Of a DNA stretch of 64,000 nt, positions 8,957 to 19,455 are shown in pieces. Under the pieces are notes generated by a model that saw nothing but the letters and a program-made list of their open reading frames with translations, did no database searches and was not told the DNA's origin. Made by a program: the position numbers and the translations under genes. Every line of letters starts with the position of its first letter. Position 1 is the stretch's first letter. Source of the stretch: Bacteroidota bacterium (GTDB taxonomy: Bacteria; Bacteroidota; Bacteroidia; Chitinophagales; Chitinophagaceae); NCBI GenBank assembly GCA_030706685.1, contig JAUZOA010000006.1, positions 1 through 64,000 of the forward strand, written 5' to 3'.

Positions 8957-10678
8957 TTAATGCAAATCTCTTGTCACTTCTGAACCCGATCCGCCTTGCA
9001 ACAGGTCAAGGTCGACTCCAAGATGAGCTTGCTGCACATGATCAATATAAAATTTCACATAGCCTCTTGTAGCCATTGGTTCAGGCGCTTTCCAGGCCGC
9101 TCTTCTTTTCTTTAATTCCTCATCACTGATATCGAGGTGCAATTTTCTTTTTTCTACATCCAGCTCGATCATATCGCCATCTTTTACCAATGCTAATGTA
9201 CCGCCAACGGCTGACTCCGGTGAAACATGCAATATTACAGTTCCTGCGGCGGTTCCGCTCATTCTTCCGTCGGAAATCCTGATCATGTCTTTAACTCCTT
9301 TCTTCAATAATTTTTCCGGCAGATCCACATTACCCACTTCCGGCATTCCGGGATAACCCACGGGGCCGACATTTTTCAATACGATAACGGAATCTTCATC
9401 AATGTCCAGGCCGGGGTCGTCGATACGCCGGTGATAATCTTCCATCGTTTCAAATACGACGGCGCGGCCCCGGTGTTTCATTAATGAGGGGGTGGCCGCG
9501 GATGGTTTAATGATGGCCCCGTTTTCACAAAGATTTCCTTTCAATACGGCAATGCCCGCATTTTCCTGTAAGGGTTTGTCAATGCCGGCGATCACATCCT
9601 GGTTATAACAAGGGGGATTGATATTATTATCGCCAATAGACCTGCCGTTTACAGTAATGGCGTCGTTATGTAAATACTTTTTCAATTCTTTTATTACGAC
9701 AGGTAAACCGCCCGCGTAATAAAAGTCTTCCATTAAATATTTCCCGGATGGTTTCAGGTTGGCCAGTAAAGGAATTTTGCTCCCTATCTTATCAAAGTCT
9801 TCGAGATGAAGTTGCACGCCGATCCTTCCGGCAATCGCTAACAGGTGAATGATCAGATTCGTAGAGCCGCCTACGCCGGCATTGACAATGATTGAATTTT
9901 CAAATGCCTTTCTCGTTAATATTTTTGAGAGTTTCAGGTCTTCTTTTACCATTTCTACAATTCGTCTTCCTGATAATTGCGCCATGACTTTTTTTCTTGA
10001 ATCAACGGCAGGGATAGCCGCGGCTCCCGGCAGGGTGAGCCCCAGCGCTTCGACCATACAGGCCATCGTGGATGCGGTACCCATCGTCATGCAATGTCCC
10101 TGGCTTCTTGCCGCACCGATCTCCACTTCATGTATGTCTTCTTCGGTATAATTTTCTACGGATTGTTTTTCTTTTATCAACCAGTTGAAAGAGCCGGAGC
10201 CGATACACTCTCCGCGAAAACGCCCGTTTAGCATGGGCCCGCCGGGAACAACGATGGTGGGAAGGTTAACACTGCAGGCGCCCATGACCGTAGAGGGGGT
10301 TGTTTTGTCGCAACCGGTCAATAATACGACGCCGTCAATAGGGTTCGCGCGAATGGACTCTTCAGTATCCATGCTGGCTAGGTTACGAAACAACATGGTG
10401 GTGGGCCGCATAATGGTTTCACCTAAAGAGGTAACAGGAAATTCCAATGGGAAGCCTCCTGCTTCCACGACGCCGCGTTTTACTATTTCGGCAAAGTCGC
10501 GCAGGTGACCGTTACAGGGAGTCAGTTCGCTCCAGGTATTGCAAATACCAATGACAGGTTTACCTTTGAAATAATCATCAGGATAACCCTGGTTGCGCAG
10601 CCAGGAACGATGCACAAAGCCCATTTTATCAGATTTGCCAAACCAATCATAGCTCCTTAATTTCTTTTCATCTTTCAT
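8957..10678 (-). CDS. IlvD/Edd-family dehydratase, likely L-arabinonate/D-xylonate dehydratase
   Basis: GICNTWSELTPCNGHLRDFAEIVKRGV, GCDKTTPSTVMGA, SDGRMSGTAAGTVILHVSPESAVGG; similar in layout to pentonate dehydratases. Confidence 0.92.
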   Translation of the reverse strand: MKDEKKLRSYDWFGKSDKMGFVHRSWLRNQGYPDDYFKGKPVIGICNTWSELTPCNGHLRDFAEIVKRGVVEAGGFPLEFPVTSLGETIMRPTTMLFRNLASMDTEESIRANPIDGVVLLTGCDKTTPSTVMGACSVNLPTIVVPGGPMLNGRFRGECIGSGSFNWLIKEKQSVENYTEEDIHEVEIGAARSQGHCMTMGTASTMACMVEALGLTLPGAAAIPAVDSRKKVMAQLSGRRIVEMVKEDLKLSKILTRKAFENSIIVNAGVGGSTNLIIHLLAIAGRIGVQLHLEDFDKIGSKIPLLANLKPSGKYLMEDFYYAGGLPVVIKELKKYLHNDAITVNGRSIGDNNINPPCYNQDVIAGIDKPLQENAGIAVLKGNLCENGAIIKPSAATPSLMKHRGRAVVFETMEDYHRRIDDPGLDIDEDSVIVLKNVGPVGYPGMPEVGNVDLPEKLLKKGVKDMIRISDGRMSGTAAGTVILHVSPESAVGGTLALVKDGDMIELDVEKRKLHLDISDEELKKRRAAWKAPEPMATRGYVKFYIDHVQQAHLGVDLDLLQGGSGSEVTRDLH

Positions 10679-10908
10679 TTCATTACTGGATAAGTTAATT
10701 TAATAATACCCGCCTTCAGCAGGCCAGCTCTTTCATTCTGCTACTAAACATCAGTATTATTTATTTCGGGGAAATTCAATTCTAAATTAGATTAATAGCC
10801 CGAAAACAGGTTTTTCATGACTGCCTCGGAATCCTTTACGTCAAAAAATCCCGGTATATTTTGATATTTCCTCCTGATGTTTAGTTTATATAGGATGATT
10901 ATAGGATA

Positions 10909-10936
10909 AAAAACCTTTGTAGAAACAAAGGTTTTT
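10909..10936 (-). terminator. Rho-independent-type terminator downstream of susD
   Basis: AAAAACCTTTG-TAGAAA-CAAAGGTTTTT: 11-bp stem, 6-nt loop, T-rich on both strands; lies 38 bp past the SusD stop. Confidence 0.8.
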
Positions 10937-10973
10937 AGTGCTTCACATGCTAACTGCTATTATGAAAAAATTG

Positions 10974-12515
10974 TTATGGCTTATCCCACCATATCCTGGT
11001 ACTTAATTTGTCAGCTCCCTGTCTCGTAATGGCTGCGTTTACATTAGTTGTATTCACAGACAGCTCTGAGGTGGGATAAGTAAGCCTCCTGATAAACGTT
11101 CCGTTGGGTACATCCGGGTTGTTGGGTTGTCCATAAGGATTGGGTGTCAGGGCAGGATACCCGCTCCTCCTGAAGTTAGCAAAAGCTTCCGGGCCGTTTA
11201 AAAAAGAAGCGATCCAATATTGTGTATTGATTTGTTGCAACTCTGTTCCGGCTGTAAGAGGGTTCGCTGCGATATAAGTATCCCTGGCTGCGGCAGCAAC
11301 CGCTGAACCGGCATCATAAGTTGCCATTTGATCCATGTGGGCTTTTATTCCATCAGAAAAATATTGCGCAGCTGTGCCGGCCGCTATCCATCCCTTGAAC
11401 CTGGCTTCGGCCAATAACAGATTGGTTTGAGCAGCCGTAACAAAAAATACAGGAGCAGCGGTTTTTACCATTCTTCTCCGGTCCACCTGGCTGTAATCAT
11501 AGAAACTTGCCAGGCCATCCGCGGCGGCGGCAGCCACAATGGTACCATTGTCTTTTCCCATGGGCATTCCTATTTGCTGTGCCGGGTTTGTAGAACCAGC
11601 GGCTACTGTTTGTCCATTGCCCGAAGTAGCTCCTACATAGCGAATAGCTATGGCAGGTAACCGGGGATCATTGGTGTTTTTCAATTGATCCACGAAGGGT
11701 TTGGTTAAATAAAAATTGGCAGCCTCGCTTCCGTTGAGCGTACCGCCGATAGGCTGTGTATAATTGGCATCATGCCTCATATAGGCATTATCGGCATTGT
11801 CCGTTATGACACCGCCTGCAAAAGCAGCCTGTACCGTTGCCTGGGCTTTTGTGGCATCCGCTTTACCAAGCCGCATGCCTGCTCTTAGCATCAATGAGTA
11901 GGCGAATTTTTTCCATTTCGCTATGTTTCCTGCATACAGGACATCAGAGGATTCAATTGTGCCGGAAGCGTTCAATGCAGTAGCAGCATCTGTCAGTTCC
12001 TGTATGATTTTTGGATAAATGTCCTGCTGCGCATCATATTTGGGGAAAAATATCTGGTCGGAATAACCGGCGCCGCCTTCAGTATAAGGAATGTCTCCGT
12101 ATTCGTCGGTTAATACCATGAATGCATACGCCTGGAATATGCGGGCCATATTATAGAGATTACTTCTTGCAGGTACATTTTTCGTTTGTACAATCGCATC
12201 ATGGGTATACTTGATGACATTTTGGTAATAGACTGACCAGATAGGCGGCGTAGTGATATCCCGGCTATCCTGGTTAAAATTGGCTCCCGCCAATACACCT
12301 CCATTTGGTGAAATGACCTGCTGAACAATTCCGATATCAAAAACCAATGATTTTACAGGAAATGAAGTATTGATAACCGCATTGTTCAACAGCAGGGCGG
12401 GATCAACTGAAGTGGGACTTGTTTTATTTTTATTTAAGCCTTCCAATCCTTTATCACATGAAACGGCGAATAGCAATAAAACAGCCAGCAAACTATAGTT
12501 AAGTATTTTATTCAT
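10974..12515 (-). CDS. SusD/RagB-family outer-membrane lipoprotein (SusD-like_2 type)
   Basis: Lipobox FAVSCDKGLEGLNKNKTSPTSVDPALLLNNA; directly downstream of SusC. Confidence 0.92.
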   Translation of the reverse strand: MNKILNYSLLAVLLLFAVSCDKGLEGLNKNKTSPTSVDPALLLNNAVINTSFPVKSLVFDIGIVQQVISPNGGVLAGANFNQDSRDITTPPIWSVYYQNVIKYTHDAIVQTKNVPARSNLYNMARIFQAYAFMVLTDEYGDIPYTEGGAGYSDQIFFPKYDAQQDIYPKIIQELTDAATALNASGTIESSDVLYAGNIAKWKKFAYSLMLRAGMRLGKADATKAQATVQAAFAGGVITDNADNAYMRHDANYTQPIGGTLNGSEAANFYLTKPFVDQLKNTNDPRLPAIAIRYVGATSGNGQTVAAGSTNPAQQIGMPMGKDNGTIVAAAAADGLASFYDYSQVDRRRMVKTAAPVFFVTAAQTNLLLAEARFKGWIAAGTAAQYFSDGIKAHMDQMATYDAGSAVAAAARDTYIAANPLTAGTELQQINTQYWIASFLNGPEAFANFRRSGYPALTPNPYGQPNNPDVPNGTFIRRLTYPTSELSVNTTNVNAAITRQGADKLSTRIWWDKP

Positions 12516-12526
12516 GATTAGTCGTG

Positions 12527-15500
12527 TTAAAATTTAATATTTAAATTAAATCCCAATCCCCTGGTAGTAGGAAGGCCCGGGGATTCCAGCCCGACCTGGT
12601 TATCGGAGCCATACCCGAAGGTTTCCGGATCAATGTTGTCAACCCATTTCTTCAGCATGAGTACATTATTAGCTACGAAATCGAGTTTAACGCCTTTGAC
12701 CGGCCATTTGGCAGGAACGAACCGGGTGAAATCATAACCCACGGAAATCTGGCGCAATTTCCAGTAACCGCCATTATAAATAACCGGTTCGATTATTTGT
12801 TGCGAACGGAGATGTTCCCAGTACGTTTGAACCGGGGCTACTGCCGTATTTACGCCTCCGCTTGGATTTACACCGTTGCCTACTACTCCGCTGGTTCTTC
12901 CTTCCAGCGTCATTTTATGCAAACCTTCACGAATAGCATTGAAGTTTGTTCCGGAAAGCATTTTATTCCCCAGCTTATAATCTATGAAAACAGACAGGCT
13001 GATCCCCTTATAGGTAAATGAATTCAGAAAACCTCCTGTCCATTTAGGCAAAGCGCTGCCAAATAAAATGAGGTCAGAGGTGCGTTGAGGCAATCCATTT
13101 GTCTGGAAAATCATTTGTCCTTTATCATTCCTTGCATAACCATAGCCTGCGATCTGTCCCATTTCCTCCCCAACGACATGTCTTACTTCCCCATTAAACA
13201 CGTGGGTTCCTATGGTGATTCTTTCTCCCGGTGTATTGGTGAGTATGCTAAGCACTTTGGTCTTATTATAAGAGGTATTAGCCGTAAACTCCCATGTGAA
13301 TGTCCTGGTTTGGAAGGGAACAAGGTTGAGCAATGCTTCAAAACCCTGGTTGCGGCTTTTACCGCTATTGATACGCGTATTCACAAAGCCGGAACCGTCC
13401 GAGATTTGTACCGGAACAATCTGGTCGCGGGTTATTTTCCTGTAGGCGGCGAAATCAAAGTTCACCCTGTTTCTGAACATTTTTAACTCCAGGCCAACTT
13501 CTGTTTCAGCAACCCGGCTTGGTCTGAGATTGGCATTTGGCACAGTTGTTCCACTGGTACCTACAGCCACTGCTGTTCCGGATGGATTGTTGATCAGGTT
13601 GGCATTGATCGCATAAAATAACTGATCAGAATAAGGAGATACATCGCCATCGCTGCCCACTTCTGCATAACCGATCCTGATTTTTCCGAAAGATAACCAC
13701 GGTATGTTTTTAAGATTTTCTGAAAAAACATAAGCGCCGGAAACAGATGGGTACAAAATGCTCCTGTTTTCAGGAGACAGCGTAGAGAACCAGTCATTCC
13801 GTACTGTACCATTCAAATACAGGGTTTGCCTCCAGGAGACCTCTGCGGAACTATATAAAGAATTTACGCCTTGCTCGGTAAGGGTGTAGACGGGATCTTT
13901 GGCTCTTCCGTTCTGAACAGTGTAAAGGCCTCTGATAATAAAGTCTGTTACTTGTACATTATTGATATCAGACCGTCTCCGCATTTGATTGCCTCCACCC
14001 GTGAGGGTAGCATTAAAATCTCCAAATTTTTTGGCAGCGGTTATTAAAAAGTCAAGATTCGTTTCCCTGAAACGGCGTGATTCCTGTGTATATATTCCAT
14101 TCACAAAACCCGCTGATGCGGGAGCTCTTGAAGCCTGGCCGGTAGGGAAATTATTCACGTCTTCATCACGCGACCAGTAATCCTGTCCAAAGCGGCCCTG
14201 TACAAAAAGCCAGGGAAGGATAGTATATTTTGTTGAAACATTACCGAATATTCTATCCCGGCGGATATTATGAAATTGTTCTGCCAGGATCCAGTAAGGA
14301 TTGGTACGATTCATAAACCGTGAATAGATATATTCATTTCCGGCCGCATTGTATTTATTATCATTCAATACTTGTAGCGGCATTGAATTGGCCAGCGCCA
14401 TCAGGGTGGTTGGAATAGAATTATCCTGGTTGGCTATATTGGGCGGGTTCTTATTATTCTCCCTGGAATAATTAACGTTGCCGGAAAAACTGAATTTCTC
14501 TGATAAATTATAACTAAAACCAAGATTCATCGACTTCCGGTTAAACGTATTATTGGGCATTATCCCCTTGTTATCCGTATTGTTTAATGAAAGATGTATG
14601 CCGCCTTTATCTCCCCCGCTTTCCAATGTAACGGTATTAGACAGGTTCTCCCCATTGCGGTAAAATTCTTTGATCCGGCTTCCTTGCGGTTCGTAAGGAA
14701 GACTAAGATTATTAAATAATACCTGCGTCATTCCCGGCGCAAACTTTTCACCAAAAGACCATTCGCCTGATGTAGGGTTGGCAGCAGTGGGACGAACGCC
14801 ATTTTCTCCCTGTCCATATTCTTTCTGGTAATCAGTAAAGTCAAGGGGAGTTTCATTTGTATAATTTATATTATACGCTACACCTATGCCTTTACCCTTG
14901 CCTTTTGTCTTAGTGGTGATCATAATCACTCCGTCTTTGGCGCGGGAGCCATAAAGCGCAGAGGCAGGAGCGCCCTTCAGGATGGTCATGCTTTCAATAT
15001 CGTCGGGGTTTATACTTGACAGGCCGTCTCCGCCGTCCGCATAAACACCACCGCCTTTTACTCCAATAGTATTATCGTTAAAATTGGTATTATCAATCGG
15101 AACGCCATCAATAACAATCAGCGGGTTGTTTTGCCCCGAAATAGATGATTGGCCCCGGATGCGTATCTTAGAAGTACCTCCCGGGCCGGTCCCCAGCGAA
15201 GAGATATTGACACCGGCTACTTTGCCCTGCAAGGCATTAATTACATTCGGTGTGCGGTTGATAGTCAGCTCATCTGATTTTACATTGGTGGCGGAATATC
15301 CCAATCCCCTTGCTTGTTTGGTAATGCCTAATGCGGTTATCACTACTGCATCAAGACTTTGAGCGGTAGTGGATAATACTACATTTACCACTGTACGGCC
15401 GGCAACGGAAACTTCAAGGCTTGTATAGCCAACAGAACTAAACACTAAAATTGCATTGGATGCAGCGGTGATCTTGTATTGTCCCGAAGCATCAGTAGAA

Positions 15501-15679
15501 GTACCGCCGGGAGCACCTTTTACCGTTACTGAAGCGCCGGGAAGTTTTTTCCCGCTTTCATCAGATACTGTTCCCGAAACTGTTTGTGCCTGTGTTGTGA
15601 TAACAAAAGAAAAGAGTAATAAAGTCAGCAGCAGTTTGATCAAACCAGGGCTAAAGCCCGGCTTTACATGTTCTTTCAT
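12527..15679 (-). CDS. SusC/RagA TonB-linked outer-membrane transporter
   Basis: Carboxypeptidase-like N-terminal domain (VSGTVSDESGKKLPGASVTVKG), plug motif GGTSKIRIRGQSSISGQNNPLIVIDGVPID, ASALYGSRAKDGVIMITTK. Confidence 0.97.
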   Translation of the reverse strand: MKEHVKPGFSPGLIKLLLTLLLFSFVITTQAQTVSGTVSDESGKKLPGASVTVKGAPGGTSTDASGQYKITAASNAILVFSSVGYTSLEVSVAGRTVVNVVLSTTAQSLDAVVITALGITKQARGLGYSATNVKSDELTINRTPNVINALQGKVAGVNISSLGTGPGGTSKIRIRGQSSISGQNNPLIVIDGVPIDNTNFNDNTIGVKGGGVYADGGDGLSSINPDDIESMTILKGAPASALYGSRAKDGVIMITTKTKGKGKGIGVAYNINYTNETPLDFTDYQKEYGQGENGVRPTAANPTSGEWSFGEKFAPGMTQVLFNNLSLPYEPQGSRIKEFYRNGENLSNTVTLESGGDKGGIHLSLNNTDNKGIMPNNTFNRKSMNLGFSYNLSEKFSFSGNVNYSRENNKNPPNIANQDNSIPTTLMALANSMPLQVLNDNKYNAAGNEYIYSRFMNRTNPYWILAEQFHNIRRDRIFGNVSTKYTILPWLFVQGRFGQDYWSRDEDVNNFPTGQASRAPASAGFVNGIYTQESRRFRETNLDFLITAAKKFGDFNATLTGGGNQMRRRSDINNVQVTDFIIRGLYTVQNGRAKDPVYTLTEQGVNSLYSSAEVSWRQTLYLNGTVRNDWFSTLSPENRSILYPSVSGAYVFSENLKNIPWLSFGKIRIGYAEVGSDGDVSPYSDQLFYAINANLINNPSGTAVAVGTSGTTVPNANLRPSRVAETEVGLELKMFRNRVNFDFAAYRKITRDQIVPVQISDGSGFVNTRINSGKSRNQGFEALLNLVPFQTRTFTWEFTANTSYNKTKVLSILTNTPGERITIGTHVFNGEVRHVVGEEMGQIAGYGYARNDKGQMIFQTNGLPQRTSDLILFGSALPKWTGGFLNSFTYKGISLSVFIDYKLGNKMLSGTNFNAIREGLHKMTLEGRTSGVVGNGVNPSGGVNTAVAPVQTYWEHLRSQQIIEPVIYNGGYWKLRQISVGYDFTRFVPAKWPVKGVKLDFVANNVLMLKKWVDNIDPETFGYGSDNQVGLESPGLPTTRGLGFNLNIKF

Positions 15680-15898
15680 AATGGCAAGTTGTTTTGATGA
15701 AGTAATAATTAATCTTACTTAGCCCTTTACCGGGCATCAATCATTAGCCAAAGTATCCACTGTTATAAAGAAAAACTTCCAAAAAAACACACTGATGAAT
15801 TTTGTACCGTCCGGGTGAGATAAATTCACTTTCTTTATACGGATGAACGGATACCGGCGGGAATACGGTTTGTACATTTAGTAACCAATGATGCTTGC

Positions 15899-16786
15899 AT
15901 GAACCAATTTATACTTCAGCAGGGGCGCTCGAGGGAATTGCAGTTGTTTCCCCACATCATGGAGCTGGGTATAAAGAAGAACAGTTCTATCCAGTTACAC
16001 TCATTGCCGGAGTCCGTTACTGAAAATACCAGGATCTATTATATTATTGAAGGAAAATTTGAATGGACGATTCAGCAGCAGCAGTACATGCTTTATCCCG
16101 GTGATGTTGCGTTGGTATTACCCGGTCAGAAATTCGGCAGCGAGAAAGGTTTTTTGGAAATAGGCAGTCTTTCGTGGATACATATAAATGTACATAAACT
16201 GGAAAGCGGGGAAATGATACCGGGAAAATGGAGCAGTTTGTCAGAAAGTGAAAGCCTGACCATCGGAAAGATTTTATTGCTGAACAATTCACCGGTTCTT
16301 TCCAAATTGAGCGAAGCAGGCCGGATACTTCAGTACATACAGCATGAAGTATTTAACCAGGAGATCGGTTATTGCACTATGGTGAACCAGCTTATTGACG
16401 AACTTTTTATTACCATTACCCGCCACTTAACCCGGCAAAATAATTCCGGCAGGGATTTTCCCAAAACATTTTTACAACTGGAACAAGCGCTCCGGCAAAA
16501 CCTGTCGCACCAATGGACGGTAGAAGAAATGGCTGCCATGGTAGGTATGGGAACCACTTTGTTTAATGAAAAAGTAAAAAACTATTCAGGCTTTTCACCT
16601 ATCAATTACCTGATCAACATACGTATTTCCGAGGCGATCAAATTATTAAAGAAACCGGATGTCAGTGTGACGGATATAGCGCTGGACACGGGATTTTATT
16701 CTTCGCAGCATTTCTCGACCACGTTTAAAAAACTGACTGGTTTTACTCCAAGTGAATTCAGGAAAAATAATTTACCCAACAACTAA
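15899..16786 (+). CDS. AraC-family transcriptional regulator with N-terminal cupin
   Basis: C-terminal tandem HTH: VEEMAAMVGMGTTLFNEKVKNYSGFSPINYLINIRISEAIKLL...ITDIALDTGFYSSQHFSTTFKKLTGFTPSEFRK (approximate). Confidence 0.93.
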   Translation: MNQFILQQGRSRELQLFPHIMELGIKKNSSIQLHSLPESVTENTRIYYIIEGKFEWTIQQQQYMLYPGDVALVLPGQKFGSEKGFLEIGSLSWIHINVHKLESGEMIPGKWSSLSESESLTIGKILLLNNSPVLSKLSEAGRILQYIQHEVFNQEIGYCTMVNQLIDELFITITRHLTRQNNSGRDFPKTFLQLEQALRQNLSHQWTVEEMAAMVGMGTTLFNEKVKNYSGFSPINYLINIRISEAIKLLKKPDVSVTDIALDTGFYSSQHFSTTFKKLTGFTPSEFRKNNLPNN

Positions 16787-16797
16787 TTATACCAAAC

Positions 16798-18357
16798 ATG
16801 AAATGCATCATCACTATCGAATTAGGAACAAATGCCGTAAGGGTATTCGCATTTGATCTTGGCGGTAATGTCATCGGCTCCATGAAGGGATATTATCCCA
16901 CTTTCCATACAGAGCCTGATCATAGTGAACAGGATCCCGAGCAAATGTTCATTACGATGCTCTATGTGCTGAAGAATTTATTGAATGAAGATATTCATCC
17001 AAAGAAATACAAGGTGGCCTGTATCTGCTTCAGCGCTTCTATGCACAGTGTACTGGCCATAGATAAAAACGGGGTGCCGCTTGGGAATGCTATCACCTGG
17101 GCCGATAACCGGGCAAAGAAAGAAGCGCAGGAACTGAAGAATTCTCCGGCCGGAAAAAAAATTTATACGGCAACAGGAACGCCGATTCATCCCATGTCCC
17201 CATTACTTAAGATTGCCTGGATGAAGAATAATGACCCCGACAGGTTTAACCGGGCGAGTAAATTTTTATCTGTCAAAAGCTATATCATTCAGCAATTGAC
17301 CGGCGAATACCTGATTGATTATAGCCTGGCTTCCGCCACGGGATTGTTGAATATTCATACGATAAAATGGGAAACAGATGCATTAGAATTTGCCGGTATT
17401 ACCGCTGACAAGTTATCAGAACTGGTTCCTGTTTTTGCATCAGCCGGCACGCTGAGAAAAGCCTACCAGAATTCCCTGGGCCTTCATGCCGATACAAAAA
17501 TAATTATCGGGTCAAGCGACGGATGCATGGCGACCCTGGGCGCAGGTATCTGGGGCGAGGGGAAAGCCACCATAACGATTGAAGACAGTGGCGCTGTAAG
17601 GGTAGTAGGCAAAAAGGTTTTGCAGGATGAAAAGCAACGCTTCTTCAATTACCTGCTGACGGAAGATTTTTATATATCGGGCGGACCGACCAATAATGGT
17701 GGAATTATTTTTGAATGGTTTGCCCGGCAGTTCGGCGATTTCAAGAATCCCTTTGGCCTGGAACATAGCATGGAAGAACTTATTACGGAAGCATCAAAAG
17801 TTCCTGTTGGTTCGGACGGCTTATTGTTTCTTCCCTACCTGCTTGGAGAAAGAGCGCCGATATGGAATGCCAATGCAAGGGGGGTTTATTTTGGTTTAAA
17901 TATAAAACATGAACGGCAACACTTCATACGGGCCACGATAGAAGGGATACTCTACGAGATTTACAGCATTGGAAAAATACTGGAAGAACACCGGACGATC
18001 AATAGTCTTTCTATCAATGGCAGCTTTGCCTCTATTCCATTTTGTACGCAGATTATAGCGGATATTTTTAATAAGCCTGTCAGTCTCCGGCAAGATTATC
18101 ATAGTGTTGGTTTAGGTGCCTTTTTAGTGAGTGCAACAGAGATGGGAATTTATAAAAGCCTTGATGAAGCGGCACAGACTGTTGAATTGCCGGATAACTA
18201 CACCCCGCAAAAGCAAAACCATGCTGTCTATTCCAGGTACTTCAGCATTTTTGAAAGATTGAGTACGAAGTTGTTTGAGGAGTTTGAAGCCATTGCCACG
18301 CTTCAGCAGAAAAATGCGTCGGACCGGGGCACAGTTGTAAACCGAATTCAAAAATAA
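16798..18357 (+). CDS. FGGY-family carbohydrate kinase, gluconokinase-like
   Basis: IELGTNAVRVFAFDLGGNVIGS, FSASMHSVLAIDKNGVPLGNAITWADNRA, LPYLLGERAPIWNANARGVYFGL. Confidence 0.9.
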   Translation: MKCIITIELGTNAVRVFAFDLGGNVIGSMKGYYPTFHTEPDHSEQDPEQMFITMLYVLKNLLNEDIHPKKYKVACICFSASMHSVLAIDKNGVPLGNAITWADNRAKKEAQELKNSPAGKKIYTATGTPIHPMSPLLKIAWMKNNDPDRFNRASKFLSVKSYIIQQLTGEYLIDYSLASATGLLNIHTIKWETDALEFAGITADKLSELVPVFASAGTLRKAYQNSLGLHADTKIIIGSSDGCMATLGAGIWGEGKATITIEDSGAVRVVGKKVLQDEKQRFFNYLLTEDFYISGGPTNNGGIIFEWFARQFGDFKNPFGLEHSMEELITEASKVPVGSDGLLFLPYLLGERAPIWNANARGVYFGLNIKHERQHFIRATIEGILYEIYSIGKILEEHRTINSLSINGSFASIPFCTQIIADIFNKPVSLRQDYHSVGLGAFLVSATEMGIYKSLDEAAQTVELPDNYTPQKQNHAVYSRYFSIFERLSTKLFEEFEAIATLQQKNASDRGTVVNRIQK

Positions 18358-18404
18358 AATCAACCTGAACACTATAAACAATAAAAATTAAAACGGTCAT
18401 TTAT

Positions 18405-19331
18405 ATGAAAAAAAGCAGTTTCCTTTTTATCCTGTTATTAGGCGCATCATTACATATAATAGCACAGCAGGTCACACTGACCAGCGACCAGATCAAGGCG
18501 TATACTCCTGAATGGAAAGGAGAGCGGTTCCCTGACGGGAGACCCAAGGTGCCCGATAAATTACTGGAACGTCTTAAAACAGTTCATCTCGAGGAAGCCT
18601 GGGGCATACTTCGAAACAAAGGTTACCAGAATCAATTCGAAGGCGATTGGATGATATTGCATCCTGACTCAGTAATGACAGGAAGAGTAGTCACCGCGCA
18701 ATACCTGCCACTCAGGCCCGATGTAGATAAAATAATAAAGGATATCGGTAAAAGAGAAGGACGCATCGGCGCTACGAACTCATGGCCTATTGACGTATTG
18801 AAGAATGGCGATATCTATGTTGCCGACAGCTATGGAAAAATAGTGGATGGTACATTGATTGGTGATAATCTCGGCAATGCCATTTATGCTAAATCATTAC
18901 GGGGCGTAATCTTTTATGGTTCGGTCAGGGATATTGAGGGATTGGATGAAATCACAGGATTCAATGCATGGACAAAGGGATATGACCCTTCTTATATTCA
19001 GCAGATGATGCTTGGAGGAATTAATGTTCCGATACGGATGGGAAGAGCCACAGTCTTGCCCGGTGATGTAGTGCTGGCAAAAAAAGGAGGCGTTGTATTC
19101 ATTCCTTCACACCTTGTAGAAGAGGTAGTAATCAATGCTGAATTCATCGAATTAAAAGATGAGTTTGGCCATCAGCGTTTGCGGGAAGGGAAATATACAC
19201 CGGGGCAGATAGATACACAATGGACGGACGAGATCAAAAAAGATTTTCTCAAATGGCTGGATGATAATCCCGGCAAGCTTCCTATGACAAGACAGGAACT
19301 GGATCAATACATGAAAGACAGGACCTGGTGA
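18405..19331 (+). CDS. RraA-family protein with Sec signal peptide (copy 1)
   Basis: SP MKKSSFLFILLLGASLHIIAQQ; RraA core NGDIYVADSYGKIVDGTLIGDNLGNAIYAKSLRGVIFYGSVRDIEGL. Confidence 0.88.
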   Translation: MKKSSFLFILLLGASLHIIAQQVTLTSDQIKAYTPEWKGERFPDGRPKVPDKLLERLKTVHLEEAWGILRNKGYQNQFEGDWMILHPDSVMTGRVVTAQYLPLRPDVDKIIKDIGKREGRIGATNSWPIDVLKNGDIYVADSYGKIVDGTLIGDNLGNAIYAKSLRGVIFYGSVRDIEGLDEITGFNAWTKGYDPSYIQQMMLGGINVPIRMGRATVLPGDVVLAKKGGVVFIPSHLVEEVVINAEFIELKDEFGHQRLREGKYTPGQIDTQWTDEIKKDFLKWLDDNPGKLPMTRQELDQYMKDRTW

Positions 19332-19420
19332 AAGCTGTCAGCTATTAGCGGTTAGCCATTAGCTATTAGCCCGGGGCTTAAATTAGCTGTCGAACTATCA
19401 GTCTGACAGCTAACCGCTTT
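19332..19420. repeat. Intergenic inverted repeat rich in TTAGC/GCTAA units
   Basis: AGCGGTTAGC (19347-19356) pairs with GCTAACCGCT (19409-19418); GCTGTCAG pairs with CTGACAGC. Confidence 0.8.
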
Positions 19421-19455
19421 ATTAAAATAATTCAACTAAACTAAAACATACAACT

